From: Ectorhizobium quercum
GTDB taxonomy: Bacteria; Pseudomonadota; Alphaproteobacteria; Rhizobiales; Rhizobiaceae
DNA: 64,000 bases
Assembly (NCBI RefSeq): GCF_026552795.1
Contig: NZ_JANFPI010000009.1
Coordinates: 1-64,000, forward strand
Reading direction: 5' to 3'
Below, one piece after another: positions 37,701 through 49,405 of the stretch. How positions within the stretch are numbered: the stretch's first letter is position 1; each line of letters starts with the position of its first letter. The position numbers and the translations under genes were made by a program. The notes beneath the pieces are model-generated. The model saw nothing but the letters and a program-made list of their open reading frames with translations. It did no database searches and was not told the origin of the DNA.

Positions 37701-38305
37701 GCGCGGGCGCCATGATCGACGACGGCGCCGACGACGCGGTCGTCACCTCACCCCTGTTTGCGACGAAGACGGAAGGTGGCGGTTTTTTCCTGCAACGCGG
37801 CCGGCTCGTCCACCGCATGCTGCAAATGCTGCCGGATTTCCCGCCGGCGGACCGCGCGGCCGCCGCGCGGCGCTACGTGTCCCGCATCGTTCCCTTCTGG
37901 CCGGAAAGCGAACGGGAACGGCTGATCGCCTCGGTGCTCGGCGTGCTTTCGGACCCGTCGCTCGCCGGGCTGTTTTCGGCCTCGTCCCGCGCCGAAACGT
38001 CGATCATGGGAACGATCCGGCTGCATGGCCGCGATTTCGCCGTCTCGGGACGCGTCGACCGCATCGGCGACGACGGCGAATGCGTGACCATCGCCGATTT
38101 CAAGACCAACCTGACGCCGCCTTCGGATGCGGCAGCGGTGTCCTTCGCCCACCGGGCGCAGCTTGCGATCTATGCGGAAGTGCTGAAACCGCTCTATCCC
38201 GGGCGGCGGATCGAGTGCCTGCTGATCTACACGCAATCGGGAAAAGTCATCCGGCTTTCCGGACCGGTTCTGGACGAAAGCCTTGCCGCCCTCGCGGCAA
38301 AGTGA
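34751..38305 (+). CDS. addA: Double-strand break repair helicase AddA
   Basis: This 1184 aa UvrD-type helicase-nuclease works with AddB. Walker A ANAGSGKTHVL has Lys at about 42. Motif Ia follows (CLTYTKAAASEM). Walker B is LVDEAQDTSPVQW, the later motifs include GDEKQSIYSFQGA and VHASKGLEAPVVF, and LLYVGMTRA is motif VI. The C-terminal PD-(D/E)XK nuclease shows TIADFKTNL. ATG 34751 is used, within the addB stop. The two subunits plus tsaE-amgK and murU look like one transcription unit. Confidence 0.96.
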   Translation: MANEPDIAPDPQEWLSRTAERQSMASDPARSAWVSANAGSGKTHVLTQRVIRLLLAGCRPSAILCLTYTKAAASEMSNRVFARLAEWAVLDETELSRRIEAIEGLAPDAIKLAEARRLFARALETPGGLKIQTIHAFCEALLHQFPLEANVAGHFSVLDDRAAAALLADARRSLLTATTTEDDGDLAEAFAHVLSLADETGLETLLADIVANRQALSRFLAGAAAQGGIEAVLRDGYGIGPLETVESVTEQLWPLPGLSGPMLTAYLDQADANGSATVKAIAAEMRTAVAETDPARRLAVLEGVLLTKEGKPKSLKTLVSAAMRKADPRLDDLVAEAAAHLLSIRDRLRLFAMLEATKAALTLAARLLADYEELKKRRSQLDFEDLIARTATLLTRKDIGPWVHYKLDQGIDHILVDEAQDTSPVQWTVITSLTEDFFSGESARGNALRTVFAVGDEKQSIYSFQGARPERFSAEREATERRVRAGGLAFSPISLPLSFRSTADVLSAVDAVFSSEANARGLSARAEPVVHVSNRIGHPGAVDLWDMIRAEKRNDEEDWIAPYDSTPESQPPAVLARRIALTIREMIGHETIVEKDRARFIEPGDILVLVRKRDSFVNALTRALKNLDNIPVAGADRLTLTGHIAVQDLMALGRFLVSERDDLSLAATLKSPLFDLSEEDLLELAAYRDEGQSLWARLKALADAGTERYAAAVETLNRLAALARSLSVHDFYARLLGADGGRRRFLARLGSEVSDILDEFLTFALDHETTGLPGLSAFLATMETEAPVVKREQDKGRNEVRIMTVHASKGLEAPVVFLVDGGSKAFSHSHLPKFRLIERAEDEAALPAWVPNGSLANGLVGADTERARDLAEQEYRRLLYVGMTRAADRLVVCGYSGQTENRDIWHAMVREALAGDAERCRERTFTLPDGSQWEGLSWRVAGSRTFETEPKAEAAGKPDTGLPAALSRPLPPQRMLPRPLSPSGAGAMIDDGADDAVVTSPLFATKTEGGGFFLQRGRLVHRMLQMLPDFPPADRAAAARRYVSRIVPFWPESERERLIASVLGVLSDPSLAGLFSASSRAETSIMGTIRLHGRDFAVSGRVDRIGDDGECVTIADFKTNLTPPSDAAAVSFAHRAQLAIYAEVLKPLYPGRRIECLLIYTQSGKVIRLSGPVLDESLAALAAK

Positions 38306-38380
38306 GATACGAAGTGTTGAAAATCCTTAACGGACACATCACATATTCGCCATCTTCAGATCATCCGAAGGGAAAGCCCA

Positions 38381-38701
38381 ATGGCCACCGTCACCGTCAA
38401 CAATGCCAATTTCCAGAGCGAAGTGCTCGAAGCTGCCGAACCCGTCGTCGTGGATTTCTGGGCCGAGTGGTGCGGCCCCTGCAAGATGATCGGGCCGAGC
38501 CTCGAGGAAATCTCCTCGGAACTGGCCGGCAAGGTGAAGATCGTCAAGCTGAACATCGATGAGAATCCGGAACTGGCGGCCAAGTTCGGCGTCCGCTCGA
38601 TCCCGACGCTCGCCATCTTCAAGGGCGGCGAAGTGACCGACATTTCGGTCGGCGCCAAGCCGAAGACGGCCCTGTCCGCCTGGATCTCCTCCGCTGCCTG
38701 A
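38381..38701 (+). CDS. trxA: Thioredoxin
   Basis: This 106 aa thiol-disulfide reductase has the canonical WCGPCK active site (Cys 31 and Cys 34), VDFWAEW before it and the cis-proline segment [12 protein letters not shown] 38381 is preceded by GAAGGGAAAG. It follows addA by 75 bp, in which TTGAAA may be its own -35 element, and is followed by a terminator. Confidence 0.98.
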   Translation: MATVTVNNANFQSEVLEAAEPVVVDFWAEWCGPCKMIGPSLEEISSELAGKVKIVKLNIDENPELAAKFGVRSIPTLAIFKGGEVTDISVGAKPKTALSAWISSAA

Positions 38702-38721
38702 TCTTAAGCGACGACTTCGTG

Positions 38722-38755
38722 AGGCATTCCGCCCGATCGGCGGAATGCCTGTTTT
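38722..38755 (+). terminator. Intrinsic terminator of trxA
   Basis: AGGCATTCCGCC pairs with GGCGGAATGCCT around CGATC (38722-38750), followed by GTTTT. It lies between convergent trxA and folC. Confidence 0.8.
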
Positions 38756-38780
38756 CATGCGCAAAGACCGAACGCCTTAG

Positions 38781-40127
38781 TCAAACCGGCGGCGTTTCGT
38801 TGTCTGCCAGCGCATTTCCCGCCAGATAAAGCGAACCGCAGATCAGGATCCGCGGGGCTCTCCTGTCCGGGTCGGAGGCGATGGAACGGATTTCCTCCAG
38901 CGCCTCGACAATGCTTCCCATCGGCTGGCCGACGAGCCCGGCATCATAGGCCGAGGTCGCCAGAACCACCGGATCGGTCATGGCATCGGTGCCGCGAATG
39001 GGCACCGTGTAGACGCGTTCGACGAGCCCTTCGAAGGGGCGGAAATAATTCAGAGAATCCTTGGTGTTGATCATGCCGACGATCAGGAAGAGCGGCCGCG
39101 GGCGGCGCTCCTCCAGTTCGGCCAGCGCCTCGGCGATCACTTCCGCGGCACCGGGATTATGGCCGCCGTCCACCCAGATTTCCGCGCCCGGCGGCGCATG
39201 GGCGGGAAGCCTGCCTTCCGTGAGGCGCTGCATGCGGCCCGGCCATTCGACCGACGACATGGCGCGTTCGATCGCCTCGTCGGAGAGTGCGAAGCCGGCG
39301 GCGCGAACGGCGCGGATCGCGGCGGCGGCATTGGCAAGCTGGTGGCGGCCGGGAAGCGCCGGCAAAGGCAGGTCGGCCAGCCCGGTTTCGTCCTGATAGA
39401 TCATCCGGCCGAATTCCTCATGGGCGGAATAATCCTGCCCGTAGGTCCAGAGCGGACAGCCCAACCGCTCGGCGGTCGAGACCAGAACGTCGAGCGCGGC
39501 GTCGAATTGCTGGAATCCGACCACGGCAGGGCGGCCGCGCTTCAGAATACCGGCCTTTTCCGTCGCCACCAGTTCCACGCTGTCGCCGAGAAAGGCCTGA
39601 TGGTCGAGCGATATCGGCATCACCACCGAAACGGCGGGGCTTTCGACGACATTGGTCGCATCGTGGCGGCCGCCAAGCCCGACTTCCATCACCACGGCAT
39701 CGGCGGGGTGTTCGGAAAAGAGAACGAAGGTGGCGGCGGTCAGGATCTCGAACAGGGTGATGGGCTGGCCGTCATTGGCGGCCTCGATCCGCCGCAGGAC
39801 CTCCGCCAGAACCTCGTCCTCGACATAACGCCCCCGTCCGCCCTTGACGCCCAGACGATAGCGCTCGTGCCACTTGACGAGATGCGGCGAGGTGTGGACA
39901 TGCACCGCATAGCCCGCGGCCTCCAGCAGCGCTCGACAGAAGGCGGAAGCCGAGCCCTTGCCGTTCGTGCCGGCGATATGGATCACCGGTGGCAGTTTCC
40001 GCTCGGGATTGCCCAGCTTGCCGAGCAGCGCCGTGATCCGGTCGAGCGACAGGGTATGGCGCTTGGGATGAAGGCTCGCCAGACGTTCGATTTCCCGATC
40101 CGCCAGGCTTGTCGAAAGATGGGTCAT
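38781..40127 (-). CDS. folC: Bifunctional folylpolyglutamate/dihydrofolate synthase
   Basis: This 448 aa Mur-ligase-fold enzyme adds L-glutamate to dihydropteroate and to tetrahydrofolates. The ATP-binding GTNGKGS is at about residues 53-59. VMEVGLGGRHDATN and LDHQAFLG are FolC signatures, and WVDGGHNPGA is in the C-terminal domain. I start at the ATG at 40127 (MTHLSTSL); a long in-frame extension further upstream runs through the mosaic repeat and is not coding. It is last in the trp-accD-folC leftward cluster, the classic accD-folC pairing. Confidence 0.95.
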   Translation of the reverse strand: MTHLSTSLADREIERLASLHPKRHTLSLDRITALLGKLGNPERKLPPVIHIAGTNGKGSASAFCRALLEAAGYAVHVHTSPHLVKWHERYRLGVKGGRGRYVEDEVLAEVLRRIEAANDGQPITLFEILTAATFVLFSEHPADAVVMEVGLGGRHDATNVVESPAVSVVMPISLDHQAFLGDSVELVATEKAGILKRGRPAVVGFQQFDAALDVLVSTAERLGCPLWTYGQDYSAHEEFGRMIYQDETGLADLPLPALPGRHQLANAAAAIRAVRAAGFALSDEAIERAMSSVEWPGRMQRLTEGRLPAHAPPGAEIWVDGGHNPGAAEVIAEALAELEERRPRPLFLIVGMINTKDSLNYFRPFEGLVERVYTVPIRGTDAMTDPVVLATSAYDAGLVGQPMGSIVEALEEIRSIASDPDRRAPRILICGSLYLAGNALADNETPPV

Positions 40128-40204
40128 GGTCGGCCCCCGCGCTGCACAAACGGAAAGCGGGTGCGGCCACAACCGGCCCCATCCCGCTTTCCGGCATTTC
40201 CCTG

Positions 40205-40310
40205 AGAGCGTTTCCGCTTTTCCCCGAATCGCAAAAACGCTCCAACCTCTTGTTTTCATGCATTTCCGGACGCACAAAACCGCGTGCTGAACCTTTGCCG
40301 GAAACGCTCT
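40205..40310. repeat. Mosaic intergenic repeat, copy B (best-preserved)
   Basis: This 106 bp element has perfect 12 bp terminal inverted repeats, AGAGCGTTTCCG (40205-40216) and CGGAAACGCTCT (40299-40310). An internal AAACGCTC at 40235-40242 can pair alternatively with the left end, so two foldings compete. It lies between accD and folC. It resembles the mosaic intergenic elements described in Rhizobium genomes. Confidence 0.85.
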
Positions 40311-40315
40311 GGACC

Positions 40316-41188
40316 TCAGGCAGCCTCTTCGACGGCTTCCGGCCGATTGGTCAGGATGGTCAACACCCGCGCCAGCGTATCGGCCATTTCGCGGCGGTCG
40401 ACGACCATGTCGATCATGCCGTGCTCCAGAAGATACTCGGCCGTCTGGAAGCCCGGCGGCAGCTTCTCGCGAATGGTCTGCTCGATCACGCGCTTGCCGG
40501 CGAAGCAGATTTCGGCGCCCGGTTCGGCGATGTGCAGATCGCCCAGCATGGCGTAGGACGCCGTCACCCCGCCCGTCGTCGGATTGGTGAGAACGACGAT
40601 GTAGGGCAGGCCCGCCTCCTTGAGCATGTCGACCATGACCGTGGTGCGCGGCATCTGCATCAGCGACAGGATGCCTTCCTGCATGCGCGCGCCGCCCGAG
40701 GCCGGAAAGAGCACCAGCGGGCACTTTTCGGCGATGGCGCGTTCGAAGGCCTTGACGATGGCCTCGCCCGCGGCCATGCCGAGCGAGCCGCCCATGAAGT
40801 TGAACTCATGCACCACGGCGACGAGCTTGACGCCCCTGACCGTGCCGAGGCCGGCGAGGATCGTGTCTTCCTGCTCCGTCTTGGCGCGGCTGTCGCGCAG
40901 GCGGTCGACATATTTCTTGGAATCGCGGAACTTCAGCGGATCGACCGCCACCTTCGGCTGGACGAAAGCCTCGTATTCGCCGCCGTCGAAAAGATCGGCA
41001 AGGCGGGCTTTCGCGGGCATCTTCATATGATAGCCGGAGGACGGAATGACCCACTTGTTGTCTTCGAGATCCTTGTGGAAGACCATCTCGCCCGTTTCCG
41101 GGCACTTGATCCAGAGGTTTTCGGGAACCTCGCGGCGACCCAGCATCGAATTGATCTTCGGGCGGACGTAATTGGTAATCCAGTTCAA
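40316..41188 (-). CDS. accD: Acetyl-CoA carboxylase carboxyltransferase subunit beta
   Basis: This 290 aa subunit makes malonyl-CoA together with Acc[30 protein letters not shown] and [12 protein letters not shown] are the carboxyltransferase signatures. The N-terminal zinc-ribbon found in E. coli AccD (four Cys in two C-x-x-C pairs) is not intact: only Cys 29 remains ([10 protein letters not shown]), though the flanking segment ([18 protein letters not shown]) is kept. This matches my memory of other rhizobial AccD proteins. It lies between trpA and folC. Confidence 0.96.
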   Translation of the reverse strand: MNWITNYVRPKINSMLGRREVPENLWIKCPETGEMVFHKDLEDNKWVIPSSGYHMKMPAKARLADLFDGGEYEAFVQPKVAVDPLKFRDSKKYVDRLRDSRAKTEQEDTILAGLGTVRGVKLVAVVHEFNFMGGSLGMAAGEAIVKAFERAIAEKCPLVLFPASGGARMQEGILSLMQMPRTTVMVDMLKEAGLPYIVVLTNPTTGGVTASYAMLGDLHIAEPGAEICFAGKRVIEQTIREKLPPGFQTAEYLLEHGMIDMVVDRREMADTLARVLTILTNRPEAVEEAA

Positions 41189-41241
41189 AGTTCACCACTC
41201 CCGTTGATGGCACCTGCCGTGGCAGGAGATCCTTGTTGTTC

Positions 41242-42081
41242 TTATTCCGCAGCGACAGGGCGCGCCGAGCGCACGCCGGCCGCCAGTTCGCGAACCAGCG
41301 AAGCAGCCGCCTCGACGGTCCTGTCCGTCGCCCTGCCGTCTTCCGTCAGGCTGCCGGCGATGCGGTTGACGATGGCCGTGCCGACCACGACGCCGTCCGC
41401 CGCAGCGGCAATGGCGCGGGCATGGTCCGCCGTCTTGACGCCGAAACCGACGCAGACCGGCAGGTCCGTGCGGGCCTTGATGCGGGCGACGGCGCCGCCG
41501 ACCAGCGACGGGTCCGGCAGGGCCGATCCGGTGATGCCGTTCATCGAGACGTAATAGACGAAGCCGGACGTGTTCCTGAGAACCGTCGGCAGGCGCTTCT
41601 CGTCCGTCGTCGGCGTCGTCAGGCGGATGAAGCTGATGCCCTTTTCCAGCGCCGGAACGCACAGTTCGTCGTCCATTTCCGGCGGCAGGTCGACGACGAT
41701 CAGGCCGTCAATGCCCGCGGCGAGCGCATCGTCGAGGAACCTGTCCACGCCGTAGACGTAGATCGGGTTGTAGTAGCCCATCAGCACGACAGGCGTGTCG
41801 TTGTCCGTCCTGCGGAAGTCGGCGGCGATGCGCAACGTCTTCTTGAGCGTCTGGCCGCCGGCCAGCGCGCGGTGGCCGGCAAGCTGGATCGCCGGGCCGT
41901 CCGCCATCGGATCGGAAAAGGGCATACCGAGTTCGATCACGTCGGCACCGGCTTGCGGCAGCGCCTTCATGACCGAGAGCGAGGTTTCGTAATCCGGATC
42001 GCCGCCCATGAAATAGGTGACGAGAGCCGGACGGTTTTCCGCCTTCAGCGCCGCGAAGCGCTTTTCCATACGCGCAGTCAT
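41242..42081 (-). CDS. trpA: Tryptophan synthase alpha subunit
   Basis: This 279 aa beta/alpha-barrel cleaves indole-3-glycerol phosphate and channels indole to TrpB. The catalytic Glu is at about 50 and Asp at about 61 in [19 protein letters not shown]. It overlaps trpB by four bases (ATGA). accD follows after 53 bp. Confidence 0.97.
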   Translation of the reverse strand: MTARMEKRFAALKAENRPALVTYFMGGDPDYETSLSVMKALPQAGADVIELGMPFSDPMADGPAIQLAGHRALAGGQTLKKTLRIAADFRRTDNDTPVVLMGYYNPIYVYGVDRFLDDALAAGIDGLIVVDLPPEMDDELCVPALEKGISFIRLTTPTTDEKRLPTVLRNTSGFVYYVSMNGITGSALPDPSLVGGAVARIKARTDLPVCVGFGVKTADHARAIAAAADGVVVGTAIVNRIAGSLTEDGRATDRTVEAAASLVRELAAGVRSARPVAAE

Positions 42082-43307
42082 TCTTCGTTCACTCCCAGAC
42101 CGAGAAGCTTGCCGACGGTGAAGATGTCCTTGTCGCCGCGGCCGGAGAGGTTCATCAGGATGATCTCGTCCTTGCCCATCTTCGGCGCCCGCTTGATCAC
42201 TTCCGCAAGCGCGTGGCTCGGTTCGAGCGCCGGGATGATCCCTTCGAGGCGGGTGAGAAGCTGGAAGGCCTCCAGCGCCTCATGATCCATGATCGGGACG
42301 TATTCGGCGCGGCCGGTGTCGTTCAGCCAGGCGTGTTCCGGGCCGATGCCGGGATAGTCGAGGCCCGCCGAGATCGAGTGGCCCTCGAAGATCTGGCCGT
42401 CGCCGTCCTGAAGAAGATAGGTGCGGTTGCCGTGCAGCACGCCGGGGCTGCCCGCCGTGATCGAGGCGCAATGTTCCTGCCCCTGAAGACCGCGGCCACC
42501 CGCCTCGACGCCGACGATCTTCACGTCCTTGTCGTCGAGGAAGGGATGGAAGATGCCGATGGCGTTCGAGCCGCCGCCGACCGCCGCGATCACCAGATCC
42601 GGCAGGCGGCCTTCCGCCTCCAGAAGCTGGGCCTTCGCTTCCTCGCCGATCACGGCCTGGAAGTCGCGCACCATTTCCGGATAGGGATGCGGGCCGGCCG
42701 CCGTGCCGATCAGGTAATAGGTGTCCTCGACATTCGTCACCCAATCCCTGAGCGCCTCGTTCATCGCGTCCTTCAGCGTGCCGTGGCCGGCGGTGACGGG
42801 ACGGACTTCCGCGCCGAGCAGCTTCATGCGGAAGACGTTCGGCGCCTGGCGCTCGACGTCGGTCGCGCCCATGTAGACCACACAGGGCAGGCCGAAGCGG
42901 GCCGCGACCGTGGCCGAGGCCACGCCGTGCTGGCCGGCGCCGGTTTCGGCGATGATCCGGGTCTTGCCCATGCGCTTCGCCAGAAGGATCTGGCCGAGGC
43001 AATTGTTGATCTTGTGCGAACCGGTGTGGTTCAGCTCCTCGCGCTTGAAATAGATCTTCGCGCCGCCGAGGTGCTCGGTAAGGCGTTCGGCGAAGTAGAG
43101 CGGGCTCGGACGGCCCGTGTAATGCTTGCCGAGATGAGCGAGCTGCGCCTTGAATTCCGGATCGTCCTTGGCCTTTCGCCACTCTTCCTGCAATTCCAGT
43201 ATCAGCGGCATCAGGGTCTCCGCGACGAAGCGGCCACCATAGATGCCGAAGCGTCCGTCTTCGTCCGGACCGGCGCGGAAGGAATTGGGTTCAGGCGTAT
43301 GGTTCAC
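42078..43307 (-). CDS. trpB: Tryptophan synthase beta subunit
   Basis: This 409 aa PLP enzyme joins indole and serine to tryptophan. The PLP-binding Lys is at about 99 in [20 protein letters not shown] and GGGSNAIG (phosphate loop) are present. It follows trpF by three bases and overlaps trpA. The order trpF-trpB-trpA is standard in rhizobia, with trpE, trpD and trpC elsewhere. Confidence 0.98.
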   Translation of the reverse strand: MNHTPEPNSFRAGPDEDGRFGIYGGRFVAETLMPLILELQEEWRKAKDDPEFKAQLAHLGKHYTGRPSPLYFAERLTEHLGGAKIYFKREELNHTGSHKINNCLGQILLAKRMGKTRIIAETGAGQHGVASATVAARFGLPCVVYMGATDVERQAPNVFRMKLLGAEVRPVTAGHGTLKDAMNEALRDWVTNVEDTYYLIGTAAGPHPYPEMVRDFQAVIGEEAKAQLLEAEGRLPDLVIAAVGGGSNAIGIFHPFLDDKDVKIVGVEAGGRGLQGQEHCASITAGSPGVLHGNRTYLLQDGDGQIFEGHSISAGLDYPGIGPEHAWLNDTGRAEYVPIMDHEALEAFQLLTRLEGIIPALEPSHALAEVIKRAPKMGKDEIILMNLSGRGDKDIFTVGKLLGLGVNEE

Positions 43308-43310
43308 GTC

Positions 43311-43982
43311 TCATGACTCCATTGAGAGCGGCTGGTTGACACCGGCCTTTTCGACCGCATCGAAAAATGCGTCGATCATGCCGGCATCCTTGACCCCCGG
43401 CGCGCTTTCGACACCGGAGGAAACGTCGATGGCCCGCGCCTTCGTCAGCGCCAGCGCGGAACCGACATTATCCTTGTCCAGTCCTCCGGAAAGCATGTAG
43501 TCGATGCTTCCGTCAAGCGACTGGAGAAGGCGCCAGTCGAAGGAAACGCCGTTTCCGCCCGGCAAATCCGATCCGCGGGGCGGCTTGGCGTCGAACAGAA
43601 AACGGTCGGCTATTCCTATATAGGGATCGATGCGTTGCAGATCACCCGCATCCCGAACGGAAAACGCCTTGATGACCGGCAGGCCGTAAAGCGCCTTCAG
43701 GGTCAGCACCCGCTCGGGGCTTTCGCTGCCGTGAAGCTGCAGGATGTCGGGCTTCAGCTGATCGACGATCTCATCCAGATCGTCCGTATCGGCATCGACG
43801 GTGACGGCGACGATCTTTGCACGGCCGCGCGCGCGATCCGCCAGCTCACCGGCAAGGGCGGGCTCGATGTTGCGCGGGCTCTTCGGAAAGAAGATGAAGC
43901 CGATATGGGTCGCGCCCCGGGCGACCGCCCGATCGACCGCCTCTTCCGACTTCAATCCGCAAATCTTGACGTCCGGTTTCAT
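43311..43982 (-). CDS. trpF: Phosphoribosylanthranilate isomerase
   Basis: This 223 aa barrel isomerase catalyses the third step of tryptophan synthesis. The catalytic Cys is at about 7 in VKICGLKSEE. FPKSPRNI and VDADTDDLDEI follow, and MLSGGLDKDNV is the C-terminal phosphate site. I use the internal ATG (MKPDVKICG) because the family begins there. It heads the trpFBA-accD-folC cluster. Confidence 0.95.
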   Translation of the reverse strand: MKPDVKICGLKSEEAVDRAVARGATHIGFIFFPKSPRNIEPALAGELADRARGRAKIVAVTVDADTDDLDEIVDQLKPDILQLHGSESPERVLTLKALYGLPVIKAFSVRDAGDLQRIDPYIGIADRFLFDAKPPRGSDLPGGNGVSFDWRLLQSLDGSIDYMLSGGLDKDNVGSALALTKARAIDVSSGVESAPGVKDAGMIDAFFDAVEKAGVNQPLSMES

Positions 43983-44145
43983 GGCAGCCGAAGTGACATG
44001 AAAAAACGGCGGAGTCGAGAAAAATCGCACGATTTTCTGCCGTTCCGGCCCCTGGATGCGCTTTCTGCGGGCATCCGATCCGGTGGCGGGCAGATGCTCG
44101 TTTTCGACTGCGCAAATGCTCGCGGACGCGGCGTTTGCCCGGGGA

Positions 44146-44916
44146 TCAGCCGAAGTCGACGGCGTGCAGGGCGTTGCCGTGTTCCTTGAGCCAGGCCTTG
44201 GCCCGATCCGTGCCGGGGCAGAGCCTCTCGCACAGCGCCCAGAATCCCGGGCCGTGGTTCATTTCCTTCAGATGCGCGCATTCATGCGCGGCGAGATAGT
44301 CGATGACATCCGGCGGCGCCATGACGATGCGCCAGGAAAAGCTCAGCGCGCCAGCGTGCGAACACGAACCCCAGCGGCTGCGCGTATCCTTGAGCGTCAT
44401 CGATCTGACCGGCCGGCCGACACTGGCGGCATGGACGGCGACGCGCGCCTCGAGATCGCGGCGGGCCTCGCGCTTGAGGAAATCGGCGATGCGGCGGGGA
44501 AGGTGCTCCGGCAGGCCGCTAACGCGCAGCACCGCTTCTCCGTCGATGACGATGCTTTCCGTCAGTCCCCTCATCCTGCCGGTGTGCTCGATGCGATGGT
44601 CGACGCCACGCAGGGGAACGGAGCCGCCGTCCTTCAAAAATGCCGTCGCCCGCTGCTCCATGCGGGAGATGCGCTCGCGCAGCCAGCCTTCGTGTCGTTC
44701 CAGAAAGGCATCGATATCATGATGGCGCAGACCCGGCGGCACCGTCATCTTCAGCGCCTTGCCGCCCGGCTCGATCCTCAGCGTTATGCGCGTGGCGCGG
44801 CGGTTTTCGCGGATCGTCAGGGGCAGCGCCCGGCCGAGCACGTCCACACTACGGGCCCTGGCGGCGGCGGTCTTCGTGCGGCCGGCGGGCCTTTTCTGTT
44901 TCAGGAATCCGAACAT
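44146..44916 (-). CDS. YgjP-type M48-like zinc metallopeptidase
   Basis: This 256 aa protein of the YgjP/DUF45 family is a predicted zinc metallopeptidase. The motif HECAH is at about residues 211-215, with a further His at 221 (MNHGPGFW), the usual third ligand region. TLKDTRSRWGSCS at about 174-186 is the family's other block. No signal peptide or membrane helix is apparent, so it is likely cytoplasmic; substrates are unknown. It lies 163 bp upstream of trpF on the same strand. Confidence 0.88.
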   Translation of the reverse strand: MFGFLKQKRPAGRTKTAAARARSVDVLGRALPLTIRENRRATRITLRIEPGGKALKMTVPPGLRHHDIDAFLERHEGWLRERISRMEQRATAFLKDGGSVPLRGVDHRIEHTGRMRGLTESIVIDGEAVLRVSGLPEHLPRRIADFLKREARRDLEARVAVHAASVGRPVRSMTLKDTRSRWGSCSHAGALSFSWRIVMAPPDVIDYLAAHECAHLKEMNHGPGFWALCERLCPGTDRAKAWLKEHGNALHAVDFG

Positions 44917-45150
44917 GGAAACTGGATAGCTGATTCGCGGCTCATCCCGTCAAGCAAAAGCCGACCCTTTTGCGAAGATTATTCGCGCATGCCCTGCGAC
45001 TGCGAACGCTGCGTTCCACCGCCTTTCGCTTGCATTGCAACCCGTGCCGCTTATCTTTGTCCTGCCGCCTCCTTCCCCGGACCGGAGCGGAACCTGATCC
45101 TCCTCATCCTGCCCTGCTGAAAGCAGTGCATTGAAAGCCAGAGATTTGCC

Positions 45151-45747
45151 ATGACCGAAACCAATTCCCGCCAGGCCGAATATTCCGTGGACCCCCTCTT
45201 CCTGAACCGCTGGTCGCCCCGCGCATTCACCGGCGAGGCCGTTCCGGAAAAGGACCTCCTGACCATTCTGGACGCCGCCCGCTGGGCGCCTTCCGCCTTC
45301 AATTCCCAGCCCTGGCGTTTCGTCTACGGCATCAAGGGCACGCCCGCCTTCGACACGCTGCTCGGCCTGCTGAACGACTTCAACCAGAGCTGGGCAAAGG
45401 ATGCCGGCGCCGTCGTCGTTCTCCTGTCCAAGACGCATCTCCTGCCGCCGGGCGCCAGCGCGGAGGTTCCCTCCTACAGCCATACGCTCGATGCCGGCGC
45501 CGCCTGGGGCATCGCCGCCCTTCAGGCCACGCGGCTCGGCTACTTCACCCACGGCATGACCGGCGTTCATTTCGACAAGGTCCAGGAGACGCTCGGCGTG
45601 CCGGACGGCCACCGCGCCGAACTCGCCTTCGTCGTCGGCAAGCGCGGCGACAAGTCGAAGCTTCCCGAAGGCCTTGCCGCCCGCGAGGAGCCGAGCCCGC
45701 GCAAGCCGCTTGCCGAACTCGCCTTCGAAGGCTCTTTCAAGGCCTGA
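45151..45747 (+). CDS. Nitroreductase family FMN-dependent oxidoreductase
   Basis: This 198 aa nitroreductase-fold flavoprotein uses FMN and NAD(P)H; the natural substrate is not predictable. The N-terminal FLNRWSPRAFTGE and AARWAPSAFNSQPWRFVY segments bind FMN phosphate and ring. GIAALQATRLGYFTHGM and the C-terminal VVGKRGD are also typical. ATG 45151 is used. The 234 bp upstream (44917-45150) contains no other gene. It is convergent with gyrB across a shared terminator. Confidence 0.9.
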   Translation: MTETNSRQAEYSVDPLFLNRWSPRAFTGEAVPEKDLLTILDAARWAPSAFNSQPWRFVYGIKGTPAFDTLLGLLNDFNQSWAKDAGAVVVLLSKTHLLPPGASAEVPSYSHTLDAGAAWGIAALQATRLGYFTHGMTGVHFDKVQETLGVPDGHRAELAFVVGKRGDKSKLPEGLAAREEPSPRKPLAELAFEGSFKA

Positions 45748-45767
45748 GGTCCGATCCCCACAAAAAG

Positions 45768-45781
45768 GTTTCACGTGAATC
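45768..45781. other. parS-like site, one mismatch
   Basis: GTTTCACGTGAATC is one base off GTTTCACGTGAAAC. It is the first of an inverted pair in the nitroreductase-gyrB intergenic region. Confidence 0.6.
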
Positions 45782-45809
45782 CTTCGAACTGGCCAGGCCG
45801 AAAACGGCT

Positions 45810-45823
45810 GATTCACGTGAAAC
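45810..45823. other. parS-like site, one mismatch, inverted partner
   Basis: GATTCACGTGAAAC is the exact reverse complement of the site at 45768-45781, 42 bp away between starts. The two form a divergent pair next to the terminator. Confidence 0.6.
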
Positions 45824-45831
45824 ACGAAAAG

Positions 45832-45865
45832 AAAAGTCCCGGGGAAGGTTTTCCCCGGGACTTTT
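45832..45865. terminator. Bidirectional terminator between nitroreductase gene and gyrB
   Basis: A 15 bp perfect stem (45832-45846 with 45851-45865) around GGTT has A-run and T-run flanks, suitable for both convergent transcripts. Confidence 0.9.
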
Positions 45866-45892
45866 TCATTTCCTCGGCCGATTGCGGACGGA

Positions 45893-48838
<2,946 letters not shown>

Positions 48839-48842
<4 letters not shown>

Positions 48843-49405
48843 CCCTTCGTTCCCCTTTGCCGCGACAGCCTCACATAGAAGGCGCCCTCCCCGCCGTGGT
48901 TGCGTGCAGCCTGTTCGTAGGACGAGATGAAGAAACGGAACTCAGGCTTTGCGAACCACAGCGGAACCGCGCGCTTCAGGGCGCCCTCGCTGCCCATCGA
49001 GGATCCCTTGCCGGTGATGACGAGAACGTGGCGCAGTCCCCGTTCATGGGCGCGAATGATGAAATCGAGCAGAACCGTATGGGCCTCGCTCTGATACATG
49101 CCGTGCAGGTCGATCCGCGCTTCGAGCGAGAGGGCGCCGCGCGACAGCTTGCGCTTGACCGGCTTTTCGAGCGGATGATGACGATGGCTTGCCGGATTCG
49201 TCACATTCTTATCCGGAGTCCCAGCCGGCTCCCGGCCTGGCGTTTCCTGTCTGGAAGCCGGACCCGGTTCCGGCGGAACGGCATAGGTTTCGTCGAAACG
49301 CAGCAGGTCTTCCATCCGTCCCGGCAGGGCGCGGACGGTGCGCGCCACCTTGCCCCAGAGGACGCGCTCGTCCGATTCCAGATCGCGTTTGCCCTTGCCC
49401 TTCAT
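48839..49405 (-). CDS. Smr-domain protein
   Basis: This 188 aa protein has a disordered, basic and Pro-rich N-terminal half (about 1-95) and a C-terminal Smr (small MutS-related) domain at about 98-185. The domain shows IDLHGMYQSEA and VLVITGKGS, the nuclease-type motifs D-L-H-G and H/T-G-K-G. Smr domains cleave or nick nucleic acids, and stand-alone ones are implicated in RNA cleavage during ribosome rescue; the role here is open. It overlaps mltA and xre by four bases each. Confidence 0.88.
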
